Assembly: GCF_003201835.2 (NCBI RefSeq)
Contig: NZ_CP029289.2
Span: forward strand, 1,302,001 to 1,366,000
Direction: 5' to 3'
Length of the DNA: 64,000 nt
Source: Acidianus brierleyi
GTDB taxonomy: Archaea; Thermoproteota; Thermoprotei_A; Sulfolobales; Sulfolobaceae
Shown: in pieces, positions 43,479 to 54,724 of the stretch
How the letters are laid out: each line of letters starts with the position of its first letter
Position numbering within the stretch: position 1 is the first letter of the stretch
Position numbers and translations under genes: made by a program
Notes under the pieces: model-generated
Databases searched by the model: none
The model's input: only the letters and a program-made list of their open reading frames with translations
What the model was told of the DNA's origin: nothing

Positions 43479-44903
43479 ATGAATCTAATGATTTATGAAA
43501 GGATAAAAGAGCTTTCAAGTATGGGCGAAATTGTAGCTGGAGATCAAAAGGAAAGAAAACTTATAAGCAAATTTGAAAAGATGTTTTCTAATATAGATGA
43601 TAGGAAAATAGTTCCAATAGAAGTACTAAATTATAGTTCTGAAACATATATGGAAGGAGAAAAGAAAATAGAAGCAATCTCACTTCCATATTCTCCAGAT
43701 ATAGATTTTGATGGGAAAATAGTAAGAGATTTCAAATCTTGTAACAATTCTGGAATACTAATTATTTTAGATAATCTATATGATATAAATAAATTTTATA
43801 TAAAAGCACTAGAAAATCAATGTCAATTCATAGTATTCACATTGGACAATAACCTTAGAAAATATGTCGTAAAAACTCCCCCTTTTCTTAATTTATCAGC
43901 ATCAATTCCGCCTCCAATACCTGCTTTTTATATAAGGAAAAATGATTTGGATTATATAAGAGAAAAAATCTCTATTAAAAATTTAACCAAAATAAAAAGG
44001 ACAACTGGTTATATATTTGAAATAATTAAAAATGCAAAAAAAGATGATAAGATATATGTATCAGCTCATCATGATCATTGGTTTACGGGTGAGCATGATA
44101 ATTTAGCTTCTCTTGCATTATTCCCAGAAATAGAAAGCAGTATCTATGAATTGCATCTAATAACGTTTACCGCAGAAGAAGCTGGAGCATTAGGATATAG
44201 TTCTTTTTCATGGAGTTTTGGGTCAAGATATTATTTAGATAATGTAGTAAAAAATTTAGATAATATAATATTAAATATTAATTTAGATAATATAAACCCT
44301 TTTAGTCCTGTAGTAAAAATCTCACCTGGATTATTCACTTTATCCACTAAATATTTTAATGTAAAAAGGGAAATTGAAATATATAGTGACGGATATAGTT
44401 TTTTCAAGAAAGGAATTCCTTCACTTACTATTGAAGGAATTAATCCAAACTATCATAGCGATAATGATACTGTGAATAAAGATGAAGAAAAAGGGTTTTA
44501 CGATATATTACATAAAATTAATACAATATTAAATACTGAAATTGTAATAGACAATTTAGAAATAAAAGAGAATCTAGTTAATATCATGGAAAATTTACCA
44601 TTACCGTTAAGAGTAAATCTAGTTAATATCACAAACAATACGTTTTTGGATAAGAAGCCCACAAGCATATATAAACTGTATGGTGGAATATACAACTTTC
44701 AGGAAAGATATGCTAAAGTTAAACCTTTTCCGCTAATTTTAGGATTGGATTCTGTTAGAGCGAATACATCTAAGGTTTTTATAGAAGGAAAACCCAGCAT
44801 GGAACTTAGGCCAGTTGATAAGGAATATTATGCACATCTTATGGAACAATTTATAGACTATTATATAAATAGCATTCATGAATTATCAAAAGATATCTTG
44901 TAA
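43479..44903 (+). CDS. M28-family metallopeptidase
   Basis: 474 residues. The zinc ligands of the M28 fold are visible: VSAHHDHWFTGEHDNLASLA (His and bridging Asp), LITFTAEEAGALGYSSF (Glu-Glu), LNINLDN (Asp), and NYHSDNDTV (last His). No signal peptide is evident, so it is probably intracellular, cleaving peptides from their N-termini. The start is 1 bp from the divergent DUF447 start; ATG 43488 is an alternative. It ends inside the HAD gene. Confidence 0.85.
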   Translation: MNLMIYERIKELSSMGEIVAGDQKERKLISKFEKMFSNIDDRKIVPIEVLNYSSETYMEGEKKIEAISLPYSPDIDFDGKIVRDFKSCNNSGILIILDNLYDINKFYIKALENQCQFIVFTLDNNLRKYVVKTPPFLNLSASIPPPIPAFYIRKNDLDYIREKISIKNLTKIKRTTGYIFEIIKNAKKDDKIYVSAHHDHWFTGEHDNLASLALFPEIESSIYELHLITFTAEEAGALGYSSFSWSFGSRYYLDNVVKNLDNIILNINLDNINPFSPVVKISPGLFTLSTKYFNVKREIEIYSDGYSFFKKGIPSLTIEGINPNYHSDNDTVNKDEEKGFYDILHKINTILNTEIVIDNLEIKENLVNIMENLPLPLRVNLVNITNNTFLDKKPTSIYKLYGGIYNFQERYAKVKPFPLILGLDSVRANTSKVFIEGKPSMELRPVDKEYYAHLMEQFIDYYINSIHELSKDIL

Positions 44904-45611
44904 GCTTTTTATATTCCTAATAACTAGGTCAGCATAAAGTTCGGCAAATTTAACTTTATTTTGTCTATCTATAAGTATGGAATTTAGGCCAGCTTTTTTT
45001 GCCGCAAGACAATCCTTTACAGGATCATCCCCTACCATCACGCACTGATCAGAACTAAGGCTTAATTTCTCACATCCTACTATAAAAGGTTGAACACTAG
45101 GTTTCGGTTTTATATTATTTTCTCCACCTATCACTATTATATCAAAATATTTGATGAGAGGAAAATTTTCTAACCGTCTAGATTTACTTCCTCCTTCTCC
45201 ATCACTATTAGTTATTATGCCAAGTTTATATCCTTTCTTCTTCAGAAAATCTAACGTATCTTGAACGTCATCGAACACTTTTGTATCACTAGCTATTGAC
45301 CAATATAATGATACCCATTCAAAAATTTGCTCTTTATTTACTGATATTCCGAGTTTTTCAAGAATTTTTTCAATCCATATTGTCCTATCATATACTCCTT
45401 CAGAATCTAATTTGCATGAAATAGATGTTACTATCTCATTTATTTCTGAGCTAGAAATATTTAGCGAAAGATTATTGTCAATTAAATATGTATATAATTC
45501 TTTAGATAATACGTCTAAAGCTCTCTTAGAATTAGTTTCAAAATCTACTAGCGTATTATCAAAATCAAAAAATATGGCTCTAATTTTTTCAAATTCGTTA
45601 TAGTCTTCCAT
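44886..45611 (-). CDS. HAD-superfamily hydrolase
   Basis: 241 residues: motif I IRAIFFDFDNTLVDFET (nucleophile and acid Asp at 16 and 18), motif II LGIITNSDG, the Lys of motif III in IKPKP, and motif IV MVGDDPVKDCLAA. Helical C1 cap. Probably a small phosphatase with unknown substrate. Located directly after the EF-2 gene and overlapping the convergent peptidase gene by 18 bases. Confidence 0.88.
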   Translation of the reverse strand: MEDYNEFEKIRAIFFDFDNTLVDFETNSKRALDVLSKELYTYLIDNNLSLNISSSEINEIVTSISCKLDSEGVYDRTIWIEKILEKLGISVNKEQIFEWVSLYWSIASDTKVFDDVQDTLDFLKKKGYKLGIITNSDGEGGSKSRRLENFPLIKYFDIIVIGGENNIKPKPSVQPFIVGCEKLSLSSDQCVMVGDDPVKDCLAAKKAGLNSILIDRQNKVKFAELYADLVIRNIKSLQDIF

Positions 45612-45617
45612 ATATTT

Positions 45618-47828
<2,211 letters not shown>

Positions 47829-47857
47829 TTATATCACCAAACGTAACCTAACTACTA

Positions 47858-47870
47858 GTTTATATAAGTA
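47858..47870 (-). promoter_or_regulatory. EF-2 promoter TATA box
   Basis: Minus strand TACTTATATAAAC, about 36 bp before the EF-2 TTG. This allows a transcript with a roughly 10-nt leader containing the GGTGAT ribosome-binding site, consistent with the use of a weak TTG start. Confidence 0.5.
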
Positions 47871-47908
47871 CTATTAAAAGGTGACTATCAAGTTTTTTGA
47901 CCTTATTT

Positions 47909-48595
47909 TCAAATAAAATCTAACAATGATTTCTTACTATTATTCTCTGAAGACGAATAAGGGGTGTTAATTATTTTATATATTTCTTCCGCTTTTTTCC
48001 TGCTTCCTATGGCCTTCTCTATGTCCGAAATATTAGCATTACAAATATTTTTTATTGTGCCAAATTTTTCAAGTAGTTTTTTAGCTAATATTTCACCAAT
48101 TTGAGGAAAAGACTCTACTATATATTCTTGTTCTTCCTTTATATTCTCAAATTTTGGTTTATCATGAAGACTAATACTCTTTTTCTTATTGTCATTTAGC
48201 TGAAATTTTTCAGCAAGTTTCTTTAAGATTTCAGCCGATTCCTGTTTATCTATCGAATAAATAACTCTTAAATTTTGAATGGTCATTACAGAAATTAGTG
48301 CTGAATTTACAGCTTTCCAGTTATTAGTTATTTTATATATTCTGTTTAAATTACCTTCTATTAGCAAAAAAGATATATCATATGAGCTCGTAAGTCTCCC
48401 TATCTGATCAAAAAATCTCTTATCAAATATAGAATTCACTAAGTCTATAACGCTTTTTCTTTCAACTGCTATATTATCACCGACTATATAATCTCCTACG
48501 GAAAGTTGCCTTAAAAAAACTGTTATACCTAGGCTACGTAGAATGCTTGGAATGCCACTAGCTTCTTCTCTATCATCGGCATAGATCCTTATCAT
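47909..48595 (-). CDS. XPF/Mus81-type structure-specific endonuclease (short crenarchaeal form)
   Basis: 228 residues. The nuclease core is IYADDREEASG, VGDYIVGDNIAVERKSVIDL (the ERKxxxD motif). A tandem helix-hairpin-helix follows (SFPQIGEILAKKLLEKFGTI, ISDIEKAIGSRKKAEEIYKI). The C-terminus SKKSLLDFI resembles a PCNA-interacting peptide, as in other crenarchaeal XPF proteins that lack the helicase domain. Acts in flap and branched-DNA repair. Confidence 0.9.
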   Translation of the reverse strand: MIRIYADDREEASGIPSILRSLGITVFLRQLSVGDYIVGDNIAVERKSVIDLVNSIFDKRFFDQIGRLTSSYDISFLLIEGNLNRIYKITNNWKAVNSALISVMTIQNLRVIYSIDKQESAEILKKLAEKFQLNDNKKKSISLHDKPKFENIKEEQEYIVESFPQIGEILAKKLLEKFGTIKNICNANISDIEKAIGSRKKAEEIYKIINTPYSSSENNSKKSLLDFI

Positions 48596-48623
48596 TATAC
48601 TTTACATACATTAACGACTGTTT

Positions 48624-49010
48624 TTAAGCTTTTGGAGGAACTGTTGATGAACCTCCTTGTGGATAATAACGTTGTAATAATTCATTAACTTTTCTTTGAA
48701 GATCATCAAATTGTTTTTTAAGTAAATCTTCCTGTTTTTGATAAGTTCTTGATCTAAGTTCTAAAATTTCCTTTCTATCACTTAACTCTTTCTCTATTGT
48801 AGACTTATCTTTCTTAACCAATAAGTTCCCTAGAATTTTATATATGATAGTATCTGCGGGTAATGTAGACAATTCTTCTAGGACTTTATTTACTTCCCTT
48901 AGCTCACTATCTATAACACTTTTTTCATACCCTAATCTTTCCAATTGACTTTGGAGTTGTTGTAGCTTTAATAACTGAGTCTGAACTTCAGGAGGTAATT
49001 TTTCTGCCAT
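48624..49010 (-). CDS. pfdB: prefoldin beta subunit
   Basis: 128 residues: two long coiled-coil helices (EVQTQLLKLQQLQSQLERLG and KEILELRSRTYQKQEDLLKK) flanking the hairpin VLEELSTLPADTIIYKILGN, the archaeal PfdB plan. Holds unfolded proteins for the thermosome. One base from Pcc1. Confidence 0.94.
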   Translation of the reverse strand: MAEKLPPEVQTQLLKLQQLQSQLERLGYEKSVIDSELREVNKVLEELSTLPADTIIYKILGNLLVKKDKSTIEKELSDRKEILELRSRTYQKQEDLLKKQFDDLQRKVNELLQRYYPQGGSSTVPPKA

Positions 49011-49235
49011 TTATTTCACCTCTTCTATTACTCTCAGAATCGTATATATCCAGAATATATAAGAATTCATTATAGCTCTTCCTCTTGTTATACTAGGAGA
49101 TTTAATATCTATCTTAAATGGTGAACTTGATATAGAAATATAATTTAAATCTATTTTTTCCAATAAAATGGATTTAGACACTATATTTTCAATATCTTTT
49201 GGAAGATCTTTTAACTCAAGTGAAATCGTGATCAT
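49011..49235 (-). CDS. KEOPS complex subunit Pcc1
   Basis: 74 residues with the small alpha/beta Pcc1 fold: ISISSSPFKIDIKSPSITRG then RAIMNSYIFWIYTILRVIEE, the conserved dimer helix. KEOPS makes the t6A modification on ANN-decoding tRNAs. It overlaps the Brix gene by 4 bases. Confidence 0.75.
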   Translation of the reverse strand: MITISLELKDLPKDIENIVSKSILLEKIDLNYISISSSPFKIDIKSPSITRGRAIMNSYIFWIYTILRVIEEVK

Positions 49236-49756
49236 ATTAAAAGCCTCATCGAAAGACCTATTTTATATCCTTTAAGGTCAGTAAAATATATTTCGCATTC
49301 TTTCTCACTTAGTTTAATTATATTTAAAAATGATTCACATCTTGTTAATCTAAAAAGATTTATATCTGTGATAAAATCCATAATCTTTGTACATTCCATT
49401 TTATTTATACATGGATTTCTAGGTATTTTTTTGTCTTTAATGTCAGAAACTAGGGATATACTACTAATTCGAAATTTATATTTCAATAGAATTGCATTAT
49501 ACGAGATACTATATAATTCCAAATATGAAGGATTACCTTTATACGTAAGAATAAATAACAAAAACCTAGCTCCAATATCGTACGATATATGAAGAATTTG
49601 TTTAAAGCTTTGCCTACCCCTATTTATTTTTAGAGAATTAGGTATTATAAGTTCTAATTCATTCAAAAAACTTCTAGTTCTTTTAGACGCATCCCTAGAG
49701 GATGTTATTATTATATCAGTACGGGGTGTATGCAAGACCAGCCCATTTAGCTCCAC
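49232..49756 (-). CDS. Brix-domain ribosome biogenesis protein
   Basis: 174 residues: DIIITSSRDASKRTRSFLNE followed by LELIIPNSLKINRGRQSFKQ is the IMP4/Brix sigma-70-like opening, seen in archaeal homologues. Binds pre-rRNA. The start is GTG, 41 bases inside the L37Ae gene, implying translational coupling. Confidence 0.85.
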   Translation of the reverse strand: MELNGLVLHTPRTDIIITSSRDASKRTRSFLNELELIIPNSLKINRGRQSFKQILHISYDIGARFLLFILTYKGNPSYLELYSISYNAILLKYKFRISSISLVSDIKDKKIPRNPCINKMECTKIMDFITDINLFRLTRCESFLNIIKLSEKECEIYFTDLKGYKIGLSMRLLI

Positions 49757-49934
49757 ATTTTTTGCAATACCATATGCCTGATGATATTCGTACTACTTTA
49801 CCAGAACTTTTACAAACTGGACATTGATACTCTGCATATCTTCTCTCCATTATTTCTTTCCATTTTTTCCTTAACGTAGAACCATATCTAGGACCTAATC
49901 TTCCTGCAACTCCAACTACCTTGTATTTAGCCAT
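49716..49934 (-). CDS. rpl37ae: 50S ribosomal protein L37Ae
   Basis: 72 residues; GVAGRLGPRYGSTLRKKWKE and the zinc ribbon YQCPVCKSSGKVVRISSGIW YCKKCG (two Cys-x-x-Cys). Standard place between Rrp42 and the Brix protein. Confidence 0.96.
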   Translation of the reverse strand: MAKYKVVGVAGRLGPRYGSTLRKKWKEIMERRYAEYQCPVCKSSGKVVRISSGIWYCKKCGAKWAGLAYTPY

Positions 49935-49948
49935 TGTTAATCATCTTC

Positions 49949-50776
49949 TTATATATTTAATTGCTTTTTAAGTTCTTCTAAAAGCTTCTCACTAGAAGAT
50001 CTAGCAATGTTTTCTATATTTAAAATCTCTTGTAAAGTAAAACTTCCTTGTCCAGTCTTTTGCATTCCTACTATTCTACCTTCTGGCGTATATGATATAG
50101 ATAATTTGGCATCTGCTATTCCTTCTTCCTCTAGATCTGGGTCAATTACTATGTACTTGCCTATTTTAGCAGCTGTTATAGTTACCACAGGAAACATTAT
50201 AGGAACTCTATCACCTTTTTCTTCTCTTATGATTTTTATTTCTCCATTATCATTCAAAACTTTAGGTAGTTTGGCATTATACAATGCCGCTACTGCTGCT
50301 AACGTGGAAGCATCTAAAACATTTCCTCCATAATCCAAAACATAGATATCAACCCATACTGTCCAAACTTTTTTCCCTGCTTCTATAACTAGTTTATTAA
50401 GGTCTACTGCCTTAGAATCCCTTAAGCTCCTATCTACAACCCTAGATAACTCTATTGCATTTTCGTCTGGTGGGCCTGGTTCAAAAGTTTCATACGCTAA
50501 AGGTAATAGTTCAACATTTACTACTAAATTACCTTGAGAAGGAGTATCGACAAAAGGTTCTTCCTCTTCTACTTTCACCCCAGCCAATACTGAGGTATCT
50601 CCAAGTTTTACTAAGGCAGAACCATCAGCCTTCTTAGCATAATCCAAGGTTATATTTAAAGGTCTATAATCGGTGAGTTTTCTACCATCTTCTCTTACTC
50701 CTCTTTCCAACATATGTAATATACTTTCCTTTTTAATTAAAGGAATTACATTTTCATTAGATGGAGTTACAGACAT
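49949..50776 (-). CDS. rrp42: exosome subunit Rrp42
   Basis: RNase PH-fold, non-catalytic subunit of the archaeal exosome hexamer. About 275 residues: LERGVREDGRKLTDYRPLNI, DTSVLAGVKVEEEEPFVDTP, ELSRVVDRSLRDSKAVDLNK. I chose ATG 50776, one base after the Rrp41 stop; the longer frame adds 15 residues inside rrp41. Confidence 0.96.
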   Translation of the reverse strand: MSVTPSNENVIPLIKKESILHMLERGVREDGRKLTDYRPLNITLDYAKKADGSALVKLGDTSVLAGVKVEEEEPFVDTPSQGNLVVNVELLPLAYETFEPGPPDENAIELSRVVDRSLRDSKAVDLNKLVIEAGKKVWTVWVDIYVLDYGGNVLDASTLAAVAALYNAKLPKVLNDNGEIKIIREEKGDRVPIMFPVVTITAAKIGKYIVIDPDLEEEGIADAKLSISYTPEGRIVGMQKTGQGSFTLQEILNIENIARSSSEKLLEELKKQLNI

Positions 50777-50777
50777 T

Positions 50778-51512
50778 TTAACTCTCCTCCTTAAGTTCAG
50801 CGTATCTATTTTTAAGAACATCTTTTTCCATATTATAAATAATATTTATTCCTTTCATTGATAGATCCATAGCTTGTTTAAACTCATCTGGTGTCATATT
50901 TCCGTTTAATTGTATAAGATTAATCTGACCTAAAGCTGGCATCATAGCAACTGGCATATCGGCTTCTCCCCACATATCTTCAGGCTCATTTAAATCCAAA
51001 ACTACTATTCCGTCTGCCTTTCCTACCGCTACTGCTGCTATAAGATCCTTAACTGGAATTCCTGCGTCAACTACAGCCAAAGATGCTGCCATAAGAGATG
51101 CTAATCTTGTTCCTGCGTCAGCTTGAATAACTTCCATAAAAACATCGATAGAAGATCTTGGAAATTCTTCTACTAATATTGTTGATTCTAGAGCTTCTCT
51201 AATAACTTTTGAAAGTTCTATCTCTCTTCTACTAGGTGCTGGATTCTTTCTTTCGTCTGTAGAAAAAGGAGTCATATGATATCTTACTCTAAGTACTGCT
51301 CTATTTGGAAGTGCTAGATGTCTAGGATGCATTTCTCTAGGTCCATATACAGCAGCCAAAATCTTAGTATTACCAACTTGAACTAAAGAAGATCCATCAG
51401 CGTTTTTTAATACACCTATTTCCATTTTCATTGGCCTGAGCTCATCTGGCTTTCTTCCGTCTAGACGTTTTCCGTCATCTAAGATTAGTTTAGGTTTTTG
51501 AAGCTGAATCAT
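50778..51512 (-). CDS. rrp41: exosome catalytic subunit Rrp41
   Basis: 244 residues: DDGKRLDGRKPDELRPMKME, FPRSSIDVFMEVIQADAGTR and the active-site loop LNEPEDMWGEADMPVAMMPA. Phosphorolytic 3'-5' degradation and polyadenylation of RNA with Rrp42. It starts 23 bases inside the Rrp4 gene. Confidence 0.96.
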   Translation of the reverse strand: MIQLQKPKLILDDGKRLDGRKPDELRPMKMEIGVLKNADGSSLVQVGNTKILAAVYGPREMHPRHLALPNRAVLRVRYHMTPFSTDERKNPAPSRREIELSKVIREALESTILVEEFPRSSIDVFMEVIQADAGTRLASLMAASLAVVDAGIPVKDLIAAVAVGKADGIVVLDLNEPEDMWGEADMPVAMMPALGQINLIQLNGNMTPDEFKQAMDLSMKGINIIYNMEKDVLKNRYAELKEES

Positions 51513-52218
51513 TTATCTCGCCTACTTTTTCTTTAATTAAATTTTTAATTCTATCAGTTAAACCCTTAGTATGCGATTCTTCTTCAATTGTTTTTATAGC
51601 TAGAATTAAAATATTTTCTTTATCTTGAGAGGGACAGTTTGCCCATATTCTTCCATTCTGTGCCACTGTTATTTCGCATCCTGTCTCAGTAGTTAATACT
51701 TCAAGCATACTTTTGTTCTTACCTATAACTCTAGGAACTTTTACTGGCATAATATCAATTACTGTTCCAGAAGAAATTCTACCTAATCCCTTGCCTTTTA
51801 TACTAAGAACAGGATCTATTGTCCTATCAAAGTTTTCTAACTTAGCTATTACATAATCTCCTATATCCATATATTTTCTTATATCTTCACCAACATTTAC
51901 AGCTCTGCCTAGTAGGGATGACGCTGGAAGATATGCTGAATACATGGACTTTATATCTAATATCCAACCATATAATTCTATATCCTCTATCAAGCCAATT
52001 ACAGTATCTCCAATTTTAGGGTAGTAATGAGGACCTTCTAGTGGTATTATTTCGAATACTGGATCTTTAGACTCAAATATTCCTATTACAGTTGAGTAAT
52101 ATTTAGTACCGACTTTATAAAAGTATGGAGACCAAGGTATCTGAAAATTGCCCTCTGCTACCAGATCCCCTGGTACTACTATACTTCTATTTTGGAAATA
52201 GAGTTTGTTTGACGACAT
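51490..52218 (-). CDS. rrp4: exosome RNA-binding subunit Rrp4
   Basis: 242 residues: S1 domain around KIGDTVIGLIEDIELYGWIL and KH domain MPVKVPRVIGKNKSMLEVLT. Forms the exosome cap that recruits substrates. 2 bases from the SBDS gene. Confidence 0.95.
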   Translation of the reverse strand: MSSNKLYFQNRSIVVPGDLVAEGNFQIPWSPYFYKVGTKYYSTVIGIFESKDPVFEIIPLEGPHYYPKIGDTVIGLIEDIELYGWILDIKSMYSAYLPASSLLGRAVNVGEDIRKYMDIGDYVIAKLENFDRTIDPVLSIKGKGLGRISSGTVIDIMPVKVPRVIGKNKSMLEVLTTETGCEITVAQNGRIWANCPSQDKENILILAIKTIEEESHTKGLTDRIKNLIKEKVGEINDSASKT

Positions 52219-52220
52219 TT

Positions 52221-52919
52221 TTATCTCACTTGTACTACTTTTACTTCTACTTCACCTTTAGTTATAGAGTTTAGCTTATCAATAACTTCTTCTTGAGCTC
52301 CTGCTGGTATTTCTATTTCTGCTATTAAAGATCCGTCGGCTAACCAATTAGTTTTCTTTACAGATCCTAAATTTTGTAAAGTAGATTTTATTTTAGAACT
52401 ATATTTTGCTGAAACTTTTATTTCTAAAAGCGCCCTAGCTAATTTGATAGGTATTATTTTTGTTAACTCATGAATTATTTGCATAGCTTGAGCCTCGGGA
52501 TCTTTATTTATATCTATTTGAATTTTTGCTTGTTCCATAGCCATTTCTAACCTAGCTGGTGGAATAGGCAAACCAGTTTTTGGATCCACAGCGTTCCTAT
52601 GAATAAAATCTAATACTTGTTTACGTTTATTCTCTACAAGTTCCTTTCTTTGTTCAGACGTTAATGGTATTTCTCCCTTTAATAATATGTCTTTTACTAC
52701 AGTTTCAAAATCTGTAGACCCAAAAACTTTTTTTAAAGCTGAAGGAGAAGCTTTTAGACCTCTCTTAACATCCTTATATATTGTATCTGAAACCACAATA
52801 TCTGAAACAGGAATATTCTTTCCAGATCTAAATAAAAAAGCTTCCTTAGGTTTTACTAGTATTTCGAATCTTTCTCCATGTGACTCATACTTTACTATTA
52901 TATAATCCTTTGTAGGCAT
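52221..52919 (-). CDS. sdo1: SBDS/Sdo1 ribosome maturation protein
   Basis: 232 residues in three domains: IVKYESHGERFEILVKPKEA at the start, VEVKVVQVR at the end, and the middle HRNAVDPKTGLPIPPARLEM, the SBDS helical signature. Its eukaryotic counterpart releases eIF6 from 60S. Confidence 0.95.
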   Translation of the reverse strand: MPTKDYIIVKYESHGERFEILVKPKEAFLFRSGKNIPVSDIVVSDTIYKDVKRGLKASPSALKKVFGSTDFETVVKDILLKGEIPLTSEQRKELVENKRKQVLDFIHRNAVDPKTGLPIPPARLEMAMEQAKIQIDINKDPEAQAMQIIHELTKIIPIKLARALLEIKVSAKYSSKIKSTLQNLGSVKKTNWLADGSLIAEIEIPAGAQEEVIDKLNSITKGEVEVKVVQVR

Positions 52920-52928
52920 TTAATTTTA

Positions 52929-53654
52929 TCACCCCAATTTTTGAAGTATATCATTCCTTTCTTCTAATGTTAACTTTCTGAAGATTCCAGTATTTGCTGC
53001 GCCATACCCTATTTCTATTTCATTAGGACCTAGTTTTTCTCCAGGCTGTTTAGTAGCCTTAAGTGCATTAATCGCAAGTGTAATTGTATCTTCAACACTT
53101 AGATCGTCTTTATAGTTCTTTTGTAAAAATTCAGTAGCTGTAGTATAATTTTCGCCTATAGCTACCGCTAGGTATGGCATAAATTGACCGCTTGGTTCAG
53201 TCATGAAAAGTTTAGGCGTACCTTTGTCTACTCCTCCTATTATTAACGATACACCAAAAGGTCTAACTCCTCCATGTTGAGTGTACATCTGCTTTACGTC
53301 TGCAACTAACTTAGTCAAATAATCTATACTAATAGGCTCATCATAGATTAATTTATGTTGTAATGATGAATTCCTAGCATAATCTATAAGTACTCTACCA
53401 TCAGACGCTAATCCAGCAAAACTGCATCCCACATGGTCATCAATTAAGAATATTTTTTCTACACTATCTATATCCACTAGAAGAGACTGTTTCTTTTCTC
53501 CCAATATTACGACAGCATTCTTTGTCTTGACTCCTAATGTTGTCCATCCCTTTTTTACTGCTTGAAATGCATAGTCTACTTGATATAAATCTCCATCTGG
53601 AGAAAATATTGTTATTGCTCTATCATATCCCATAGCTGCTGGTCCGAATGCCAA
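52929..53654 (-). CDS. psmA: 20S proteasome alpha subunit
   Basis: 241 residues; the N-terminal gate GYDRAITIFSPDGDLYQVDY AFQAV is diagnostic of alpha subunits. GEKKQSLLVDIDSVEKIFLI follows. No catalytic Thr, as expected. TTG start. The beta subunit is not in this window. Confidence 0.97.
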   Translation of the reverse strand: MAFGPAAMGYDRAITIFSPDGDLYQVDYAFQAVKKGWTTLGVKTKNAVVILGEKKQSLLVDIDSVEKIFLIDDHVGCSFAGLASDGRVLIDYARNSSLQHKLIYDEPISIDYLTKLVADVKQMYTQHGGVRPFGVSLIIGGVDKGTPKLFMTEPSGQFMPYLAVAIGENYTTATEFLQKNYKDDLSVEDTITLAINALKATKQPGEKLGPNEIEIGYGAANTGIFRKLTLEERNDILQKLG

Positions 53655-53701
53655 ATATTATCCCAGACTATACTACTTCAGAGTAATTAATAAAAGTGTT
53701 A

Positions 53702-53758
53702 TATATCAGATCGTCGCAGGGTACATCATAATACAGTCTGGAGCGGCCTCATCACATA
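53702..53758 (-). ncRNA. C/D box guide sRNA overlapping the pop5 stop
   Basis: The minus strand reads box C GTGATGA (53755-53749), a 12-nt guide GGCCGCTCCAGA, D' CTGT, 3 nt, C' ATGATGT, a 13-nt guide ACCCTGCGACGAT and box D CTGA (53709-53706). The G+C-rich guides stand out from the AT-rich context, as expected of rRNA-directed guides. The core is 50 nt. The pop5 stop TGA and a second in-frame TGA make up the last six bases of box C. It fills the psmA-pop5 gap. Confidence 0.72.
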
Positions 53759-54186
53759 CTCATAAGTTTTTTAGCTCTCTTTAAACTACCAGTTGTCCTA
53801 GTTGCCACTATTAAAACTTTCGTATTATTAATTTCTTTGACTAATGGTAGTGATGCTATAACTACTTTATAACCTGCTCTGTTTGTAGATATAACGCCTT
53901 GTAATTTATTTGGATCATAAAAAACAACTTTTGGATTAGAAATTTCTAACCACATATTTCCTAATAGCTCTTTTACTGATCTCCTTATAGCATCCTCTAT
54001 AGTTTTGTTTGAAATATTTATATTTTCGTTTTTCGACAAAATTATATAAAAAAGTATATATCGTTTGGATCTTATGCTTCGCTTATTAATGATTTTTTTT
54101 GTGTAAATATTTTTATTTTTAATCACATATAATGTCAGCATTATTAACCAGACCAAAAGTACTAAGTCAATAATTATTTGAAGCAT
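53752..54186 (-). CDS. rnp2: RNase P protein component 2 (Pop5) with N-terminal membrane segment
   Basis: 144 residues. The Pop5 core begins at about 42 (RSKRYILFYIILSKNENINI) and runs through AIRRSVKELLGNMWLEISNP and NRAGYKVVIASLPLV. The first 22 residues (MLQIIIDLVLLVWLIMLTLY) form a hydrophobic helix absent from typical Pop5, which would tether it to the membrane if translated. It overlaps Rpp30 by 20 bases and ends inside the C/D sRNA. Confidence 0.85.
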   Translation of the reverse strand: MLQIIIDLVLLVWLIMLTLYVIKNKNIYTKKIINKRSIRSKRYILFYIILSKNENINISNKTIEDAIRRSVKELLGNMWLEISNPKVVFYDPNKLQGVISTNRAGYKVVIASLPLVKEINNTKVLIVATRTTGSLKRAKKLMSM

Positions 54187-54724
54187 GTATTAAGAGTTTC
54201 AAAGGATTATCATAAATCCATCGTAAAGCCTCTTCTTCATCCGCTCCATGGATAACAAGGTAGTTTAATTTAGAGATAGGTGTCCATATCTCATTTATAT
54301 CTTGTGAGTAAGAAGAAAAAACCACATTAAACCATTTGTACGCCAACGGAATTATTTTATATATTAAATATGATGAGGAAGAAGGAAGTGGTATTTCTAC
54401 AAATTTATTATGTTGCCTTAATAAGTTCAGTGAAGTTTTTTTAAGGATTCTGAAATTACTATCATCTATTATTATACCAGATATTTTACTATTTATAATG
54501 CCATATCTTAACACGTCCTTAGATAAGGGCTTAAGAAAAATCAGCCTTTTTTTCTTGATCGAGGCGATACCATTCTTAAACTCTTTTAAATTTGACGCAA
54601 TTATAGTTTTTCTTAAATATTTATATGAATATTGGAAATTATCTTCTAAAAATGATATATTATATCCAACTTTCTTTAATATTGGCAATAGATCATGATT
54701 CTTTATGCAAGTCTCTATTAACAA
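54167..54724 (-). CDS. rnp3: RNase P protein component 3 (Rpp30)
   Basis: 185 residues, a shortened TIM-barrel protein of the Rpp30/PHP superfamily: LKPLSKDVLRYGIINSKISG, IIIDDSNFRILKKTSLNLLR, and the C-terminal VIHGADEEEALRWIYDNPLK, which matches the archaeal Rpp30 end. Partner of Pop5 in RNase P. Overlaps its neighbours at both ends. Confidence 0.85.
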   Translation of the reverse strand: MLIETCIKNHDLLPILKKVGYNISFLEDNFQYSYKYLRKTIIASNLKEFKNGIASIKKKRLIFLKPLSKDVLRYGIINSKISGIIIDDSNFRILKKTSLNLLRQHNKFVEIPLPSSSSYLIYKIIPLAYKWFNVVFSSYSQDINEIWTPISKLNYLVIHGADEEEALRWIYDNPLKLLIHASNNY

